Shown here: positions 1 through 22,352 of the stretch, piece after piece
Layout: the number at the start of each line of letters is the position of its first letter
Numbering within the stretch: position 1 is the stretch's first letter
Assembly: GCA_034190875.2 (NCBI GenBank)
Contig: CM067353.1
Coordinates: 39,478,073 to 39,542,072, forward strand
Origin: Urechis unicinctus
Taxonomy: Eukaryota > Annelida > Polychaeta > Xenopneusta > Urechidae
Length of the DNA stretch: 64,000 nucleotides
Direction: 5' to 3'
Program-made: the position numbers and the translations under genes
The notes under the pieces: model-generated
Database searches by the model: none
What the model saw: the letters and a program-made list of their open reading frames with translations, nothing else
Told to the model about the DNA's origin: nothing

Positions 1-1074
1 TGTAATCATTTTGTTTTCTCTTTAGAAGTTCAGTTCCTGAGGTGGTGGTGATATTTGAATCAAAATAATCTGCTATTGATCATTTGATACGCCTGGTTAT
101 GAGTTCATGAATAAGCAAAAGACAACTTTCTGACTAAGATGGCAAGTATACCATGCCAATGTGGGCATGGCCATCTATTGTGTCAATTATGACATTTGTA
201 TTCGACACGGCACGATGGCTTTTTTAAATTTGAGTATTTATATAGCTACAATTTTCACAAAACTAGCACAATAACAGCGAAAAATGCACCAAGCCCAAAG
301 GGGTGATATCACCTGACCTTTTTACTGTTTGATCGTGATCCCTTTTAGTGCTCGAAATTCAATACATTATCAGTCTATGAATGAGTGCATGTGCTCCATC
401 TGTTGACCACCTCTTTGTCAGATAATATAAGATTAATGAATATATCACCTTCCCCCGACTTGCATGCTGGTGGAAATTGACAAACAGGAATAATTATAGG
501 TTTCCAATGGAGAATGTGGCAAGATATAGTTAATAGGAAAGAATCATCATTATTGTCATATCTACTCGAATAAAAAACGATCTGAAGTCACCAGCCCACA
601 AGCGAATCACGTGAAACAACTGTCTATGCCCATTCAAATGATATTACAATGCGAACGATAGAAAATCTTCCGTTATAGCAGCACCGTGCTTACATGAAGC
701 GCTGAAAATATAATCGTCAATATGCATTTAAAACAACGAAAGCGGTGAGGAAGTTAACAAAAACTTCTACATCACCAAAATGTGGTGTTTATAGCAAGAC
801 GGTTACACGCGCAACCACGTTACGCTGGTCTAGAACCTAATAATGTGTCCTGAACATTGCTGTGGCATTAGCTAATACAAAGTTTTCTAATAATCTATGG
901 CTGTTGTATTAGGCAATTAGAGCCAATTTACTCAAACTACCCGTCACTTATTGTCATAAGAAGCATAAAAACAGCTTCACTCACTCCCTCCAATGAACCG
1001 TCTGCCACATATTTGCATTCATGAATTGTTTCCAATAGCACTGCAAAATTCTTTAGAATATCCTGTAGTTCCAA

Positions 1075-1149
<75 letters not shown>

Positions 1150-1410
1150 ATATCAAGACCTAAATTGCCTGCCATAGGTCAAACTGTGAGGGCGTGAGGT
1201 GACGTTTATCGGGCATACTCACGGCAATGAAATCTATTGGTTTTCCTTTAATAGTCGCGCTCTTGCTCGAGTCATAACGTACCACATATTACAGATGGAG
1301 AAGTATGGTGGTTGGTTTTGGGATGAACTGTTTAACTAGAGACAGCTGTTGTGCTGAGAATGACCACGCAAGATACGATATTTCAGGTGTGAGTCTTGAC
1401 TATGCTGAAC
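1..1410. repeat. Left arm X of a large inverted duplication
   Basis: This stretch matches 33740-35458 in reverse complement, with clear similarity along its length. The bases near position 20 match those near 35440, and the bases near 1310 match those near 33800. A (TA)n array sits at the same relative place in both copies but is about 70 bp here and about 390 bp there. The repeat runs off the left edge of the window. No protein-coding potential is evident. Confidence 0.8.
1077..1146. repeat. (TA)n microsatellite, about 70 bp
   Basis: Pure AT dinucleotide run inside inverted-repeat arm X. The equivalent site in the other arm holds a much longer, interrupted array at 34027-34419. Confidence 0.95.
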
Positions 1411-2576
1411 GTACGCACGACGTTGTGTTGGCATGCGTAATACTACCATTGCACATGCTTCTTGAACACATTATGTAATAAATGACGCTTTACCTTTTCA
1501 CTTAATGTCACTGGCTGTACCTGAATGTCACAAACATTTGTCTTTCGTTGCGTCAGTACGAATCGGTACTGCGATCCAAAAATCAAAGTCTTTTAAACAG
1601 TTACATCCGTGATTTATGAGTCCATCGTTCAAACCTTAAAACCTCTTTGTTGTGCAGAATGCGTTTGATGGCAACTAATAGGCGGCTTTATAGCACCGTA
1701 TATATACTTTAAAAACGCAATCCAGTCGCTTAATGGCTTTTATGACGATCGACTTCTGGCAGTCAATTATCTAATCATGGATGGTGAAGCAGACAGTAAA
1801 CGTAAATCAAAAAGTGAGAATCGATTTTAGTTAGAATGAAATATTGCATTTGCGCACCCAGACCGATGCCTTGCAATGCCATGGACAGAACAGGGCATCA
1901 TGAGTGACCTAAATGAATAGGAACTAGCTGATGAGTGAAATTCGAGCCATAAATCGAAAATAGCTGAGTCACTGAAAGTGGATGCATTCCGATATGTCTT
2001 ATTATGATGATCAGCATTTTCTAGATTCCGAAATAGTTCGTATATATATATACTGACTCTTAAATGCAAATATCTTTGTCAAAATATCTACACCTGCATA
2101 ACGTCAACCGAAACAGGGAGTATTCTTATATGTGGCGGAGATTTATTTTGTCTTTTCACAATGGTTTAATTATTTGCGTTTTTCGGATTAAGGGAAGCAT
2201 AGTTATGTGGTGTAACGTACGCCCGCCTAAAAGTAACTTTGAATGGGTGGTTGAATGCATTACTTTGGATCTGTAGTCTATTCGCCGCATAAGAGGAAGC
2301 ATATGAGCATGAATCATACTATACCTATTTGTGATGTCAGAAATCATCTCGATCGATGCTTGCGGCAACAAGAATGCAAACTTAATATGCTGATAATTCA
2401 ATTGTTTGTACGGTTGGTGTTTATGTTCGCTGAAAAATTGATCTCGTTCGCTGTGTATGCTTCTCGTTGGTACATGTCATTGTTGTATCGTTGGGAAGGG
2501 TTTTAAAATATCGTAATGCTTATAGCATTCCCGAGCACTATAATTATATGTCGCTTAACGATTTTTATTCATACGC
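1411..2576. other. Unassigned spacer between duplicated modules X and A
   Basis: No match was seen to the corresponding interval of the other copy (32291-33739). Short overlapping open frames on both strands carry no recognisable domain. I see nothing functional here. Confidence 0.4.
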
Positions 2577-4500
2577 CATCTTGCACATAGGATTCTAATG
2601 TCACTATCCCACTCTCCGCTTCCCGTCCAATGTCCTATCATGTTATGTCCGGTTTAAGCTACAAATCGTGCAAGTCCGGATGAATGTCCCAAGCTCTCCA
2701 CCCCCCCCCCCCCCCCCCACCCTCACAACCACGCCCCCCCCCCCCCCCCTACCCTACACCACAACACATATTCTACCTGTGTTGTAACCTGGTACTATTA
2801 TTTGTTGTATGCTCTCGGCTTAAATAAATTAGCCCGGTTATAAACTCTAACGACGCGTTATTTCTCACAGCAAACTGTTCGGCATTGAACTATCACTTAA
2901 CTCTCACATTGTATAACTATTTACTATATCACCACCCAATATAAAGATAATAATTGTGTTGTGCTTTCAATGAAATGATGATAAGTATGATATTGATTCA
3001 AAAAATGTATATGCAATATACTAGTTTCTTAAGATTCCCCGTAAAATGCTTTAACTTATATGCAACTTTACCAGCGTTGGGAGGTAGAAATATGATAATG
3101 ATATCGAAATACGTCATTTATTTATATATTGCACTGCCAGCGTAACACAGAACGACACAGAGTCGCCAAACATTCATGAGTTCTTGTTCAATGATTTTAA
3201 GCCAAGGAAGCATTGGCATTAACGACGGGCTATTATTATCATCCCATACACCTCCGTTAACGTTCTCGTACTATCAGATGTGACATACCAATGCAAGCGC
3301 TATTTATGACGTGCCTGGCAATGACTTCAAACAAAAACGCGTAGAGCACTTAAGTTATGTGACATTGAAATGGGTTCCTAAATAATAGATATCAAGAGTG
3401 CACCAAGTGCTGTTCAGTGAGACTATTCGCGAGCGTGACTGGTAATGTGTTGAGTATTGGCCAATAAATCAGAGTAAATGGGATAATCACAGGGTTTGTA
3501 GGAGCTTGTAAATGTAGTCGTTTGTATACGGCTTCACTGGATGCTTCATTGGAAATAATACCCAAAGCTTCTTTCGTTTTCAAGGGATTGTCATTAGGTC
3601 ATATGTGGCATCATAAGACCAGCTTCTTTTAAAGCCAACAACGGAATCATGTTTTCTGACCATTCACACCAAATCTTAAAAGTGACATTACAGATATCAG
3701 TAAAATTTTGACATTACGACGCTAAATTGTTTGTTGAGTGGCATTTTACTTCAATTTTTTAATTTGTCGTTAGACATCATAGCAAAACTGGACGACCATG
3801 TGAACAGCAGTTCTAATGAGGTTCTGCATATGCACGTCAGGTGACAATTATTGTTTCTTTTATCTTGCTGTTCAATTTGCTGGGACAGGATGGTTAGTAC
3901 ATAATGCTCACAAAATTCATAATCACGTTCTTTTGATACACATTGTAGAGACGCCGCATACCGATCAAGATACAATTGATCGAAATAGACCAACATTTAA
4001 AGTGTAATCATAGCGTTCAAATAAAATAAAGTAGAATAGCATTGTTCCCTCGATATTTGATAACTTTTCACAGATGCGATCGTAATTAACAAACTAAATA
4101 CAACGCAACATTGATTGTCCCTTTAGAGGTGCCCTACGAGATTTTGTTCAATGAGTTACAGGAGCTATTAAAAGACTTATTGATAAGTACCCTAACCAAG
4201 AGCCTACAAAAACATTACAGATCATTAATAAAAGGGTGTGTTATAAATACTAACTCAGCAGATACATAGTTGTGACATCAGCATATTCGCCATCGACATT
4301 ACGACCAATTTGTAATTGTAAGCGTCTTGACAGTAGCTCGATAATGTAGACAGGAATGAAATGGAAAACAATAGAGCCCGGCGTTTGACTATACTATCAA
4401 AATTAAAATTAGCCGAGAATTTATTTCTTCTTCTAACTGCTATTTACAATTGCAGTTGCAATTTAACACAGTGAACATACACCATGCTTCCGTGGTGAGC
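2577..4500. repeat. Module A, copy 1 (direct repeat of 30444-32290)
   Basis: About 1.9 kb that matches 30444-32290 in the same orientation. Both copies start at a CATCTT..CACA..GGATTCTAAT sequence and end near GTGAACATACACCATGCTTCC. Both contain a C-rich tract near the start. The flanking modules X and B are inverted between the two loci, so A alone keeps its orientation. Open frames inside it are short and differ between the copies. Confidence 0.8.
2697..2750. repeat. Cytosine-rich tract (G-rich on minus strand)
   Basis: Two runs of more than 15 C are separated by about 18 bases. The paralogous position near 30547-30580 also has long C runs. On the minus strand this gives several long G runs, a composition compatible with quadruplex or i-motif folding. 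Confidence 0.8.
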
Positions 4501-4600
4501 CTAACATTTGTGCATAATCAACGTGATCAAAGGCTTTCGAAGCATCCGATAACATGACAAGTACGCGCCGCGTTGACACGTGTTACATCAAAAACTATGC
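4492..4600 (-). mobile_element. LINE reverse-transcriptase fragment (motif A region)
   Basis: The minus strand across 4510-4550 encodes SDASKAFDHVDY. This matches motif A of non-LTR retrotransposon reverse transcriptases, where SKAFD is a hallmark and its Asp is a catalytic metal ligand. The frame continues a short way on either side and then loses resemblance. The copy at 30380-30425 has the related residues VMLLDAWK at the equivalent place. The A/B module boundary falls inside or next to this fragment. It is a relic, not an active element. The clade (CR1, L2 or Rex-like) is not resolved. Confidence 0.6.
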
Positions 4601-6110
4601 TTGTCTTTGCATCCTCACGAAGAATGCTGATAAATAAAGCTACCAAAGTTTGAATGCGGCAGTTGGAATAACTGACAAATTCCGAGTTCCATGCAAAGTG
4701 ATATTGGGAGGGTATTTGGATCCTTGATCACAATAAGGCTACGAACCACTCGTTCAGCAGGTCATCCATCAAACATCCGACCTGCCTTGGCACACACTGC
4801 GCAGCGGATAAATTGAGAGCCAAACGTGATGAGAATAAGTGCCGCCAACAGGGCAATGATACCATTTACGGTATCATGTTACCCGTGCAGAGAAAAATCG
4901 CTTGTCACAAGATTTAGATAAAACCGTGCATGGAGAAATGCTAGTGCGTATTTATGTCTGCAAAATAACTTCCCTGTACACAACTCTACTCGAGTATACT
5001 GGATCTTATGATAGTCATCCCTTTCATTTGCGTACGATATGATGCTTAACACAAACAGCATAACAGTCGCCGGTAACCAACTACAGCACAACCTTTGTTT
5101 TACATCAATCTTAAGTGGCTCAGAAACAATTTGTTCCGAACAATCTAAGAGTCAATTCTAATAATCACATCCATGATCGCCATTGTATTGATGCGACAAA
5201 GCGCTCTGAGGAAAGCATTGGCATTTGTTGTAAGCGGGATGCTGGAACTAGGCGGGCATTCGTTGCATCTTGCCCCTCAGGAGATCAAAATATAGCTAGC
5301 TTTATCCACACATATAATGTTACGAAGGTCCAAAATCGCTGTGCTGCATCATGTACAAGACACGTGTGCTTACCATGCATCCCACTAAGACTGTAAGAGA
5401 TATAGACGTACAACATTATAGAAAATCAATAAAATGTCATCTTGTTGCCGCGGCTGTACATGGTAGACATGGTACACTTCTCCCAGTAGCTACACTCACT
5501 ACAGATGCAAATCACACACCTGTATATTGGACTGTTTGAGGCGCAGACAGCATTATAAAGCGTTTGTTTGCCTGATTGTCTTTGAAAGGTCCGATACATT
5601 GGGCTGCCATTCAAGTGTTGGTGTGTAAACAGTCAAGATATCAGTTTATACGTACGTCAACTTACAGAATAATAGTCTCACACAAACAGCGATCACCTCT
5701 GAATCTCGCAATATGATCCCTATCATTTCATTAATGTGAGCTTTTCCGCTGTCCAGCAAGCACTAATGTGATTTTAATGTTCTTTGTATATGTTCAGGTC
5801 TTCTCGCAAATTCATTAAACTGCAAATGATGATAACGTGGCTGTAGTACAGGCGTCGTTTTGGATGTACGTCTCCCAAGTTCCACGCTTGACCGAACAAT
5901 GTACAACCATCGAAATCATTCCGTGGTGAGTACATCGACCGATTAGAAAGCCCAGAGACCCTCCCCATTCCCTCACCAATCCCCTTACCAGCGTCCCCCT
6001 AAACAGTGCTGTTGCGTTCCGTCTTCTAGCCGGCTAAATACTGTACAGTGCGTCTAGTAATCGGCACGATATGCGGTTGTGCGTCATCATTACTGTAATA
6101 AATACACCAC
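4510..6110. repeat. Module B, copy 1 (inverted repeat of 28985-30425)
   Basis: About 1.6 kb that matches 28985-30425 in reverse complement. Shared stretches include the ACACGTGTTACATCA region near 4580 (30370 in the other copy) and the block near 5960-5998 (29140-29190 in the other copy). A short open frame at 5115-5396 (+) is not recognisable and is not clearly preserved in the other copy. Apart from the LINE fragment at its left end, the content is unknown. Confidence 0.8.
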
Positions 6111-7864
6111 AGGAAACGTCATCATCTCATGCAATAACAATACTGATATATTATGGCTGTACACAAATAGGTTTGATTCCGAGGTGTAAGATCAAGATTG
6201 CTTGCTGTCATTGTGACAAAGAATGGTTGTCAAATTTTGATCACCTTTGTTTCAATGCAGTTCCATCACATGCCCGCATATAGCAATCGTTGTGACCAAC
6301 TATTGTATTACTCGACATTTTCCTGTTAACACGTGTTTATATTAAGGTTGACGACCAATTTACGTTTAAACTTTGCAAAAACTGCTTATAATAGCTTTCT
6401 CGTTCTCGTTCAGAAATTTTGCTATGAAGCAGTTTATCCTATATGCTCCGATATGTAGCAAAAACGCTCAAGGAACAATTTCTCATCCATGAATTAATTA
6501 ACACCTGCATACCTGCCAGCTTTCATCGTACAAGTGTCACGCTACCGACATCGCCACTGCCACATGCCCGTCCAATCCGAATCATAAACGAAAAGAGGCA
6601 ACACATCGACTAATAAACGCTTTGTTATAGCTCAGTCAACAGCAAAATGATTTATCGGCAGAACATGATACAAATGAGGCTGTTTTGATCTTGTTGATAT
6701 GGGGGTCGCAAACGGAGGCGCTCACGATGAAGGAGACGTAGAAAGAGATTGAGTGATAAAAAACGCTAGATTCTAATCAAGTATATCGAACAGCCTCCTG
6801 GAAAGAGCCGAATTGAGACCTAATCTTAAGATAAGTATTTAAGGTTACGTGTTGGTGATTACAGTGTTAGGAGGGATTGATTCGTAGTATAGATCCAGTT
6901 GAAATCAATTCGTGATCAGTGTAATTGTAGATCAATGCAGAACGCATGGACAGGGTTTCACGGCTCGTTACTAATAAATATTAGATCATACAATAATTGT
7001 TCGGAAGGAAATAACTAATGGTTGTTTCTTTCATTTGATTTGGAATTATGTATCATTCATCAGCGACAGTCCTGTGGCTCATTTTGTTTGTATGGGTTTG
7101 AAGAGTGCAAAAAAGGAACCCAATCGTCGTCTTTTCAGATAATGACAAGGCATAATTCATCGTCATAGGCACCAATAAGCACCCACCAAATAGGCGCTAT
7201 CGTTTTTTTCTGGATTTTCTCTTCAGCAAATTGTTCAATTAGTCATACCGATGATGTTGCTGTATATGGAACTCAGCCGGATCTATGTTTTCCCGCGGTA
7301 ATCAATCCATCATAAATCTACAACAAGTATAATAATTCACTGATGGCAAAACCGATACAGCAAATACGACAATCACATTCCGGGCACGACCCTTTGCGAT
7401 ACCAAAACTTTGTTAGATGTCAAAGCTGATTTCATCGAGCACCAGGATATCACGAACAAATTGAATTTTGTATCTTGCTGCCACGGTATCGTATTCAACA
7501 TCTTTTTGTTACGCATGGTAACCTCTTTAGTCCGATAATCTGTTAGGTTAGCCAGAAGCGTTGTGATGAGGTGATCATTATGAACCCAAGGATGAAAACA
7601 GAGTTGTTAATCGAATATACATCCGGAACAAACGCAAACAGAGACAGATGAAACCATGACATTCTACTCCAGACACTTGAGGATCTTTGATGGTTCAACA
7701 ATTGATATGAACAGGCGTTGTGTTACTTTGATAATGCGGATGAAATGGGTACATCATATACATTAATGCACATCACCCTGTCCACATCAGACCTCTTTTG
7801 AATTCTGTATGGCGAACATTGTAGCTCTGTAGAGCAAATAAGTGACAAACCAAAATACATATAA

Positions 7865-7870
<6 letters not shown>
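6111..7870. other. Intergenic DNA without recognised features
   Basis: No open frame with a recognisable domain and no obvious repeat to the rest of the window. Composition is AT-rich and ordinary. Confidence 0.4.
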
Positions 7871-15448
<7,578 letters not shown>

Positions 15449-18144
15449 GAATATATATCGTGTAAATATATGGCCGCCATTAAACTGAGATAACCAGGAA
15501 TGCCAGAAATTATGTGAATTTTCTCTTGATGCGCTTCCACAATGCCCATATTAATGGTTAACGCATTCATAATTCCGCACATTTGATAAACTTTCAGTAT
15601 ATTATTATAATTTGTTCTACTTACGTAGTTATCAACGTCGAAGAAGAAGTCGTGATGCTTATCGTATAACACGATTATGGGTCGTATTGGAAGTTGAACT
15701 ATTCTTACAACATTGGTCCAATCGGTGATATTTAATTCATACAAACCGTATTAGATTAAGCAATGTAATATCAAGTTATATGGCAATGCAGTATTGCGAA
15801 TTGATTTGGTCTAATGTTTTGAAATCTTGGTTTCCAGAGAATGCGTAGAATATACAGCGCTTATCTAGTTTGAATTAATACTTTCCACGTCACAAACTGA
15901 TGGTGTGACGGCACCCAGAGACGGCGAGTAGAACCAACTACATGAACACCTAGCGAACGGACAGGTAACAAAAGCCATGCGCCTTCATAATTACCATAAT
16001 GGTAGTCATCGTATCCCTTTTTTCGGAAATAGATATATTTTGAATAGAACCGTACTAATCAGGCGTACACTTTTTGCGCGGTTCTAATATATTTTTTGAT
16101 AAGATTTGAACTTATGACTTTGGTGGATGCTAAATAGATGGGTTACTTCAAAACCTGATATGACAAATGTGCCATTAATTGCTGACAGTGACGCTGGAGG
16201 ACGTTATAATGAAATGGTACGTCCGCCCAGGTCTATCCAAAGTCTAGAATTATTCTAAATAAAAATACCTGGTGGGTTAACCCGAGATCGAACCGATGTA
16301 ATCACACATTAATAGAAATGCGAATGGCTGAAATTTTTCGTTTTCCTCAGTGCGATTCGCCAAATATCGCAACGATATTAGCATTGACCAGTAAAGGTAA
16401 TTTATGCTTTGACAAACTGTCTGCACACTCCATACACCAACCCTTATTTATGTTATCACGTCAACTTCATGTCATCACAGACTTTGCTTAAACCATCGGT
16501 TTATAACCAGAGCCATATAAAAATCCCCGAGCGTACTTTTACAATAGCTCTACCGGCAGGCCTTATCGAGCTGCATTTTAAATGAAACTGTGTATTGATT
16601 AAGTATGCAACCAATATCAATTTGTATTAAAGAAATGAATATTTCACAAAATTGTGCCTTACATTTATGAGGAGATTAATGTGGCGTACAAATATACTCA
16701 GGACAAAGGTAGCATGACCGAGTGGGGCGTGTGATAACACATACAACCTTCAATACTGGTAAGAATAGATTCTCACCTCAAGGTGGATTTATTGACTCGA
16801 CCATTGCTTTTAAATGTGCCTGTGTGCGTTCCTACACATTCAGGGAGGGAACCCGCGTGGCTCAGGACACACCTTGGAGTGATTTTGCCGTGGACCGTAC
16901 TTAACGTTGTGGCAAATTGAACTCAGAGCAAAAATGATTGTCATTAATGCAAATACACTAGCACTCACATGAGATGAGATAAGCCCGTGGGTGTATTTCC
17001 CCGGTACATATCATATAAATAATGTGTTTTGTATACCCTGCATATTCGTATCTTTAATATGGCGCCATTTTAATGTCAATATGACTTTTGAACGTCGTAC
17101 ATTATGCAGGATGGTTATTCAACATGGAAACCTTTGCTTAGATTCTATGAGATGCGATATGAATTACGATGCAACACTTCAAAAATCAGTTAACTATTAA
17201 GGAAGCACATTTGAATTCGTATATAAACAGCAGGTTGTCAGAGTAATGAAAGGTTTTGATATCAAACGAACTTCTGGTATTTGAAAAAGTCGACAGAAAA
17301 AGTGTGGATCGATGATTGCTGGATATTGATTTTTCATCAATTGCTACGAGGCGTTAATACCTTAACAGAGAAACTGCATTGTTTTATGTGAGCGCTACCT
17401 TACAAATTGTGCACCAAAGCCCCGAAATATAGTGCTGCCATACTCTCTCTACAAAATCTTCTAGATGAAATTTATTAACGTGAAATTGTTGAAAGGTTAT
17501 TGATTTTTTCTAGTAACCTCAGTAAAAATGATTGAGTTTGTGCATTATTTCGACATTTTATGTTCTTGCTCTTCTTTCTGTTTCCTTTTACTTAGTACTC
17601 GCATCGACTTAAGTGAATCGTTCTGCAGATCAAAGTGAGCTCCCTATCACAACGAATCATTTTTATTCTCACTAAGAAAATGACACATACAGCGTCATCG
17701 TCTCCTTGGACTTCGAATGAAGCACCCTCCGATCGACGTATGCTTCCATCAACCTAAACCAGCGCGATGCACCCTGTTTGCAAGAAGACATTCCGGACGC
17801 CGCTTGACAAGCGGTGAAAGGCAGGAGAGTACGAGCCTTATGTTTGCGCCATAAAGCGAAGAAACATTTGAAACAAAGCCCTACCCATGACCTTTTATTT
17901 ATTCATTTAATTTTACACAGTAGGTTACATACGCGCAATAACTATATGTTTTTCTGTCTTGCATCACATTACATAGATGAAATGGCATCGCCTCAGTTAA
18001 TGATTATTCTTAAATGTAATAGTATATACAACGTAGTCAATGTTAACATTGTTAATAGCCTTTGCGATTACACATGCTTCATACAGTACTTTATAGGTTA
18101 AAAGGCATTGGCCAGTCGTATTCATAGTCTAACGCGTTATGTGA
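15449..18144. other. Intergenic DNA, no recognised gene
   Basis: A minus-strand open frame ending in the TA array (15450-15744, about 98 non-repeat codons) and plus-strand frames at 16722-16904, 16991-17200 and 17814-18101 were read. None has a recognisable domain. The last one lies antisense to LINE debris that begins near 18145. Confidence 0.35.
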
Positions 18145-18260
18145 GTTGAGAATAGAACGGGTCCCAAGACAGATCCTTTTGGAACACTACTAATATCCCG
18201 TCTACTCTAATTGGATGTCATTTATAATCAATCTTTTCTTTCTCTTACTGATCCATACAT
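18145..18260 (-). mobile_element. LINE reverse-transcriptase fragment (motif B region)
   Basis: The minus strand at about 18150-18200 reads SSVPKGSVLGPVLF. This matches the GVPQGSVLGPLLF block of CR1/L2/Jockey-type reverse transcriptases. Just upstream in the minus sense, after a frame change, lies a segment reading RLIINDIQLE, resembling the stretch that normally precedes this block. Stops and frame changes on both sides show a dead fragment. The catalytic YADD motif expected downstream was not found. Confidence 0.65.
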
Positions 18261-19174
18261 TTATACATAACCAGTGCTTTCCATTGTACTTATACGTTGA
18301 TGTTCGCTGAATAATACCAGATCGTCACTTTGTCTTGTTCTCTTTAACTTTAGCAACAGCTAGTTTAATCTGTTTGCTAGCATTCATTGACCAATATTGA
18401 GCCATCTATGTATACAACAGTGTTTTCTAAATGATATGTACATATCATTGTTTTATGTAAAGGCAGTTCCCTATACATGTACTCATTGTACTTCCAGAAT
18501 ATCATCCAAACTCTCTTAGTCACCTTAAAAATAAAACCAATCCTTAGATTTACTTGGTCACTGGACCCCCATGGTTGACATTACTGACCATGCTATGCTT
18601 AGATGTTGAATGAGATTCTGCAACATTCCTCTTGAGCAGGTCGTAGTCCTAACGAAGGCAATGACAGGCCGAAAAAGTTACATCTGACACGCTATTCATC
18701 GATTTCAACTGCTGTCTCAAGCTTATCAGGCTATTTACACTCTTTAGAGTGACAACAACACCTTAATCAAATCGAATTTGTTAACATTTTGCTCCACATA
18801 ACTAGGTATATCTGGCGAATAAAACAAATAATAACTACCACGGGAGATTTCCTGATGCAAAGGTCAAAACATACATTTTGTTAATGCCTACACTAGCACG
18901 TCACAAACCACACACATTACACTCAGGAAACCCAAATATTTTACACGTTTTGTAAGCATGTCAAAACTTATGGTGCACCAGATTCTGTTGTTAAAGGACA
19001 GGTAGCAGAATGCACGTTTGTGGAGTGTAGTCGAGCGCATAGCACCACATGTTCAATATCAACTGAATCAGTTTCTCATGGTCATTGATATTATGTTATG
19101 ATCATCATTCACAGACCACATAGGTGAACCGTTAAGTCGGGAAAAAAATAATTGGTCCATCTAGTTCACGGCAA
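18261..19174. other. Region downstream of FUT-1
   Basis: Unique AT-rich sequence that includes whatever 3' UTR FUT-1 has. I saw no AATAAA on the minus strand close to the FUT-1 stop. It does not align with the sequence downstream of the FUT-A stops, although the coding ends are nearly identical. Confidence 0.4.
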
Positions 19175-20416
19175 CTAGATAAGATCAGTATCGAAACTTC
19201 CGCGGAAGTAATCCTGTGCTGTTACACAACGACGCTCTTCCCCCCAGAATTCTGAAATGTTAGGAACATTACTTCTCTCGCGTCTGTGATCGTGGAGATA
19301 TTGACAAATGAGACATGGAGGTCGCAAGTTGGAGGGTGACGGGTCACCAGGGTGTATACATCGTACAGCATTCTTTCTCATGATGTATTCACTAAACAAA
19401 CTGTCATTTCTATCCAGTTCCCACAGGAATGCTGCCAGTTTTTTGGGCGATTTGAAATCTTTAACATCCAAGTATGTTTTTTCTGGAAGATGCGATTTGT
19501 AATCTATACCTCCTAAGACGATAGGTATTGTACTGATCGGTTTCAGATATATTCGCCAGAGCTTTTCTGTGACATACCCTTCGCATATGCTGTTCTCAAA
19601 AGATAGATAGAATTTGTAATCCCTGTCCAATACTGTGTGGTCACAATCAGACATATTGCCCCTTTTCCCACAAGTGTAGTTTCCACAAATCCCCCATACA
19701 TCCACTTGTATATACTTACCCAACTCTTGGGCATATAACTCTCGCTTTGATTGCGTGCGGCAGTGGCTGACAAACCATGCAACCTGGCGTGTCTTACCTG
19801 AAGCGTAATTCCTAGGGCTAATTTTCTGCATTTTTGCTTCATCCATATGACACACTCTATGGCTTGATAACATAGGTATGTGGGAATCCATAGTTATAGT
19901 CGAAGTCAAGTTAAAAGCGTCCTGAAGTCCATCCATCTGAAAATGTTTGCTCCATGTCTGTGGGGGTACCTCAGATTCAATGAACAACCATTTTTGATGT
20001 GGCAGCCGAAACGTCGGCATGTCATTGGGTTGGATATGATGGCCATGGAATAAAATGACATCACTATGGGCATATTCATGTCTATTATATCGTAATGCGC
20101 ATGAATAACCTTTGAGCTGCTTGCATTTTTCGAATGCGTCTGTGCCAAGTCTCCAGCCCGGGACATTCCCCTTTGTCCATAATAGTATCCGAATGGTTTT
20201 ACGATGTGAAGTCGTTGAAATTGGTGTGAACGATTCCATTGAGATTTGGCGAGGGAGGAGACTGCAACACCCAGAATATTTTGGAATTGCCTCATTTTTG
20301 CTGTTGTGTATTCGAACCCCTGTTTTAGTAACAAGCATATAAATGCAAATCAGCACAGCTACTATCAGGAACAGCTTTCTCCGGCGCACAGAGGCGACTC
20401 GCCACTGTAAGATCAT
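19175..20416 (-). CDS. Alpha-1,3-fucosyltransferase (GT10), intact, 'FUT-1'
   Basis: A 413-residue GT10 fucosyltransferase, expected to move fucose from GDP-fucose to GlcNAc of Golgi glycans. It has the type II layout: short basic N-terminus (RRRK, 11-14), one membrane segment (about 15-30), a stem to about 72 and a luminal catalytic domain. The acceptor-side half contains FNLTSTITMDSHIP (168-181), then VAWFVSHC (212-219). The donor-binding half contains FENS (273-276) and VTEKLWR (282-288). A Gly (280) takes the place of the Asp common before YVTEK. The C-terminus has CLIC (368-371) and Cys397. Five N-glycosylation sequons start at 169, 246, 254, 337 and 386. The coding region is uninterrupted and its length is normal for the family. 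The ATG lies one base after an acceptor-like TTTCTCATTTCAG, so the start probably follows a 5'-UTR intron. Acceptor specificity cannot be read from sequence. Confidence 0.93.
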   Translation of the reverse strand: MILQWRVASVRRRKLFLIVAVLICIYMLVTKTGVRIHNSKNEAIPKYSGCCSLLPRQISMESFTPISTTSHRKTIRILLWTKGNVPGWRLGTDAFEKCKQLKGYSCALRYNRHEYAHSDVILFHGHHIQPNDMPTFRLPHQKWLFIESEVPPQTWSKHFQMDGLQDAFNLTSTITMDSHIPMLSSHRVCHMDEAKMQKISPRNYASGKTRQVAWFVSHCRTQSKRELYAQELGKYIQVDVWGICGNYTCGKRGNMSDCDHTVLDRDYKFYLSFENSICEGYVTEKLWRIYLKPISTIPIVLGGIDYKSHLPEKTYLDVKDFKSPKKLAAFLWELDRNDSLFSEYIMRKNAVRCIHPGDPSPSNLRPPCLICQYLHDHRRERSNVPNISEFWGEERRCVTAQDYFRGSFDTDLI

Positions 20417-20432
20417 CCTGAAATGAGAAAAA
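20417..20432 (-). promoter_or_regulatory. Putative 3' splice site just upstream of the FUT-1 start
   Basis: On the minus strand, TTTTTCTCATTTCAG precedes GATGATC, so the initiator ATG would begin at base 2 of the exon. FUT-B has the same arrangement (TTTCAG then GATGATCCT) at its start. This supports a common gene layout with non-coding first exons and one coding exon. Confidence 0.6.
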
Positions 20433-20483
20433 CCTTAATTGGACTCAAAAAACGGGTACTATAATTATACGAATATATTACAA

Positions 20484-22352
<1,869 letters not shown>

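Noticed and set aside
16275..16310. tRNA B-box-like GGTTCGAT on the minus strand
   Set aside because: The end of the box is imperfect, no A box lies at the right distance, and no cloverleaf could be drawn.
19308..19502. Plus-strand frames antisense to the fucosyltransferases
   Set aside because: Shadows of the conserved minus-strand coding sequence. They recur at 42425, 53223 and 61896 for that reason.
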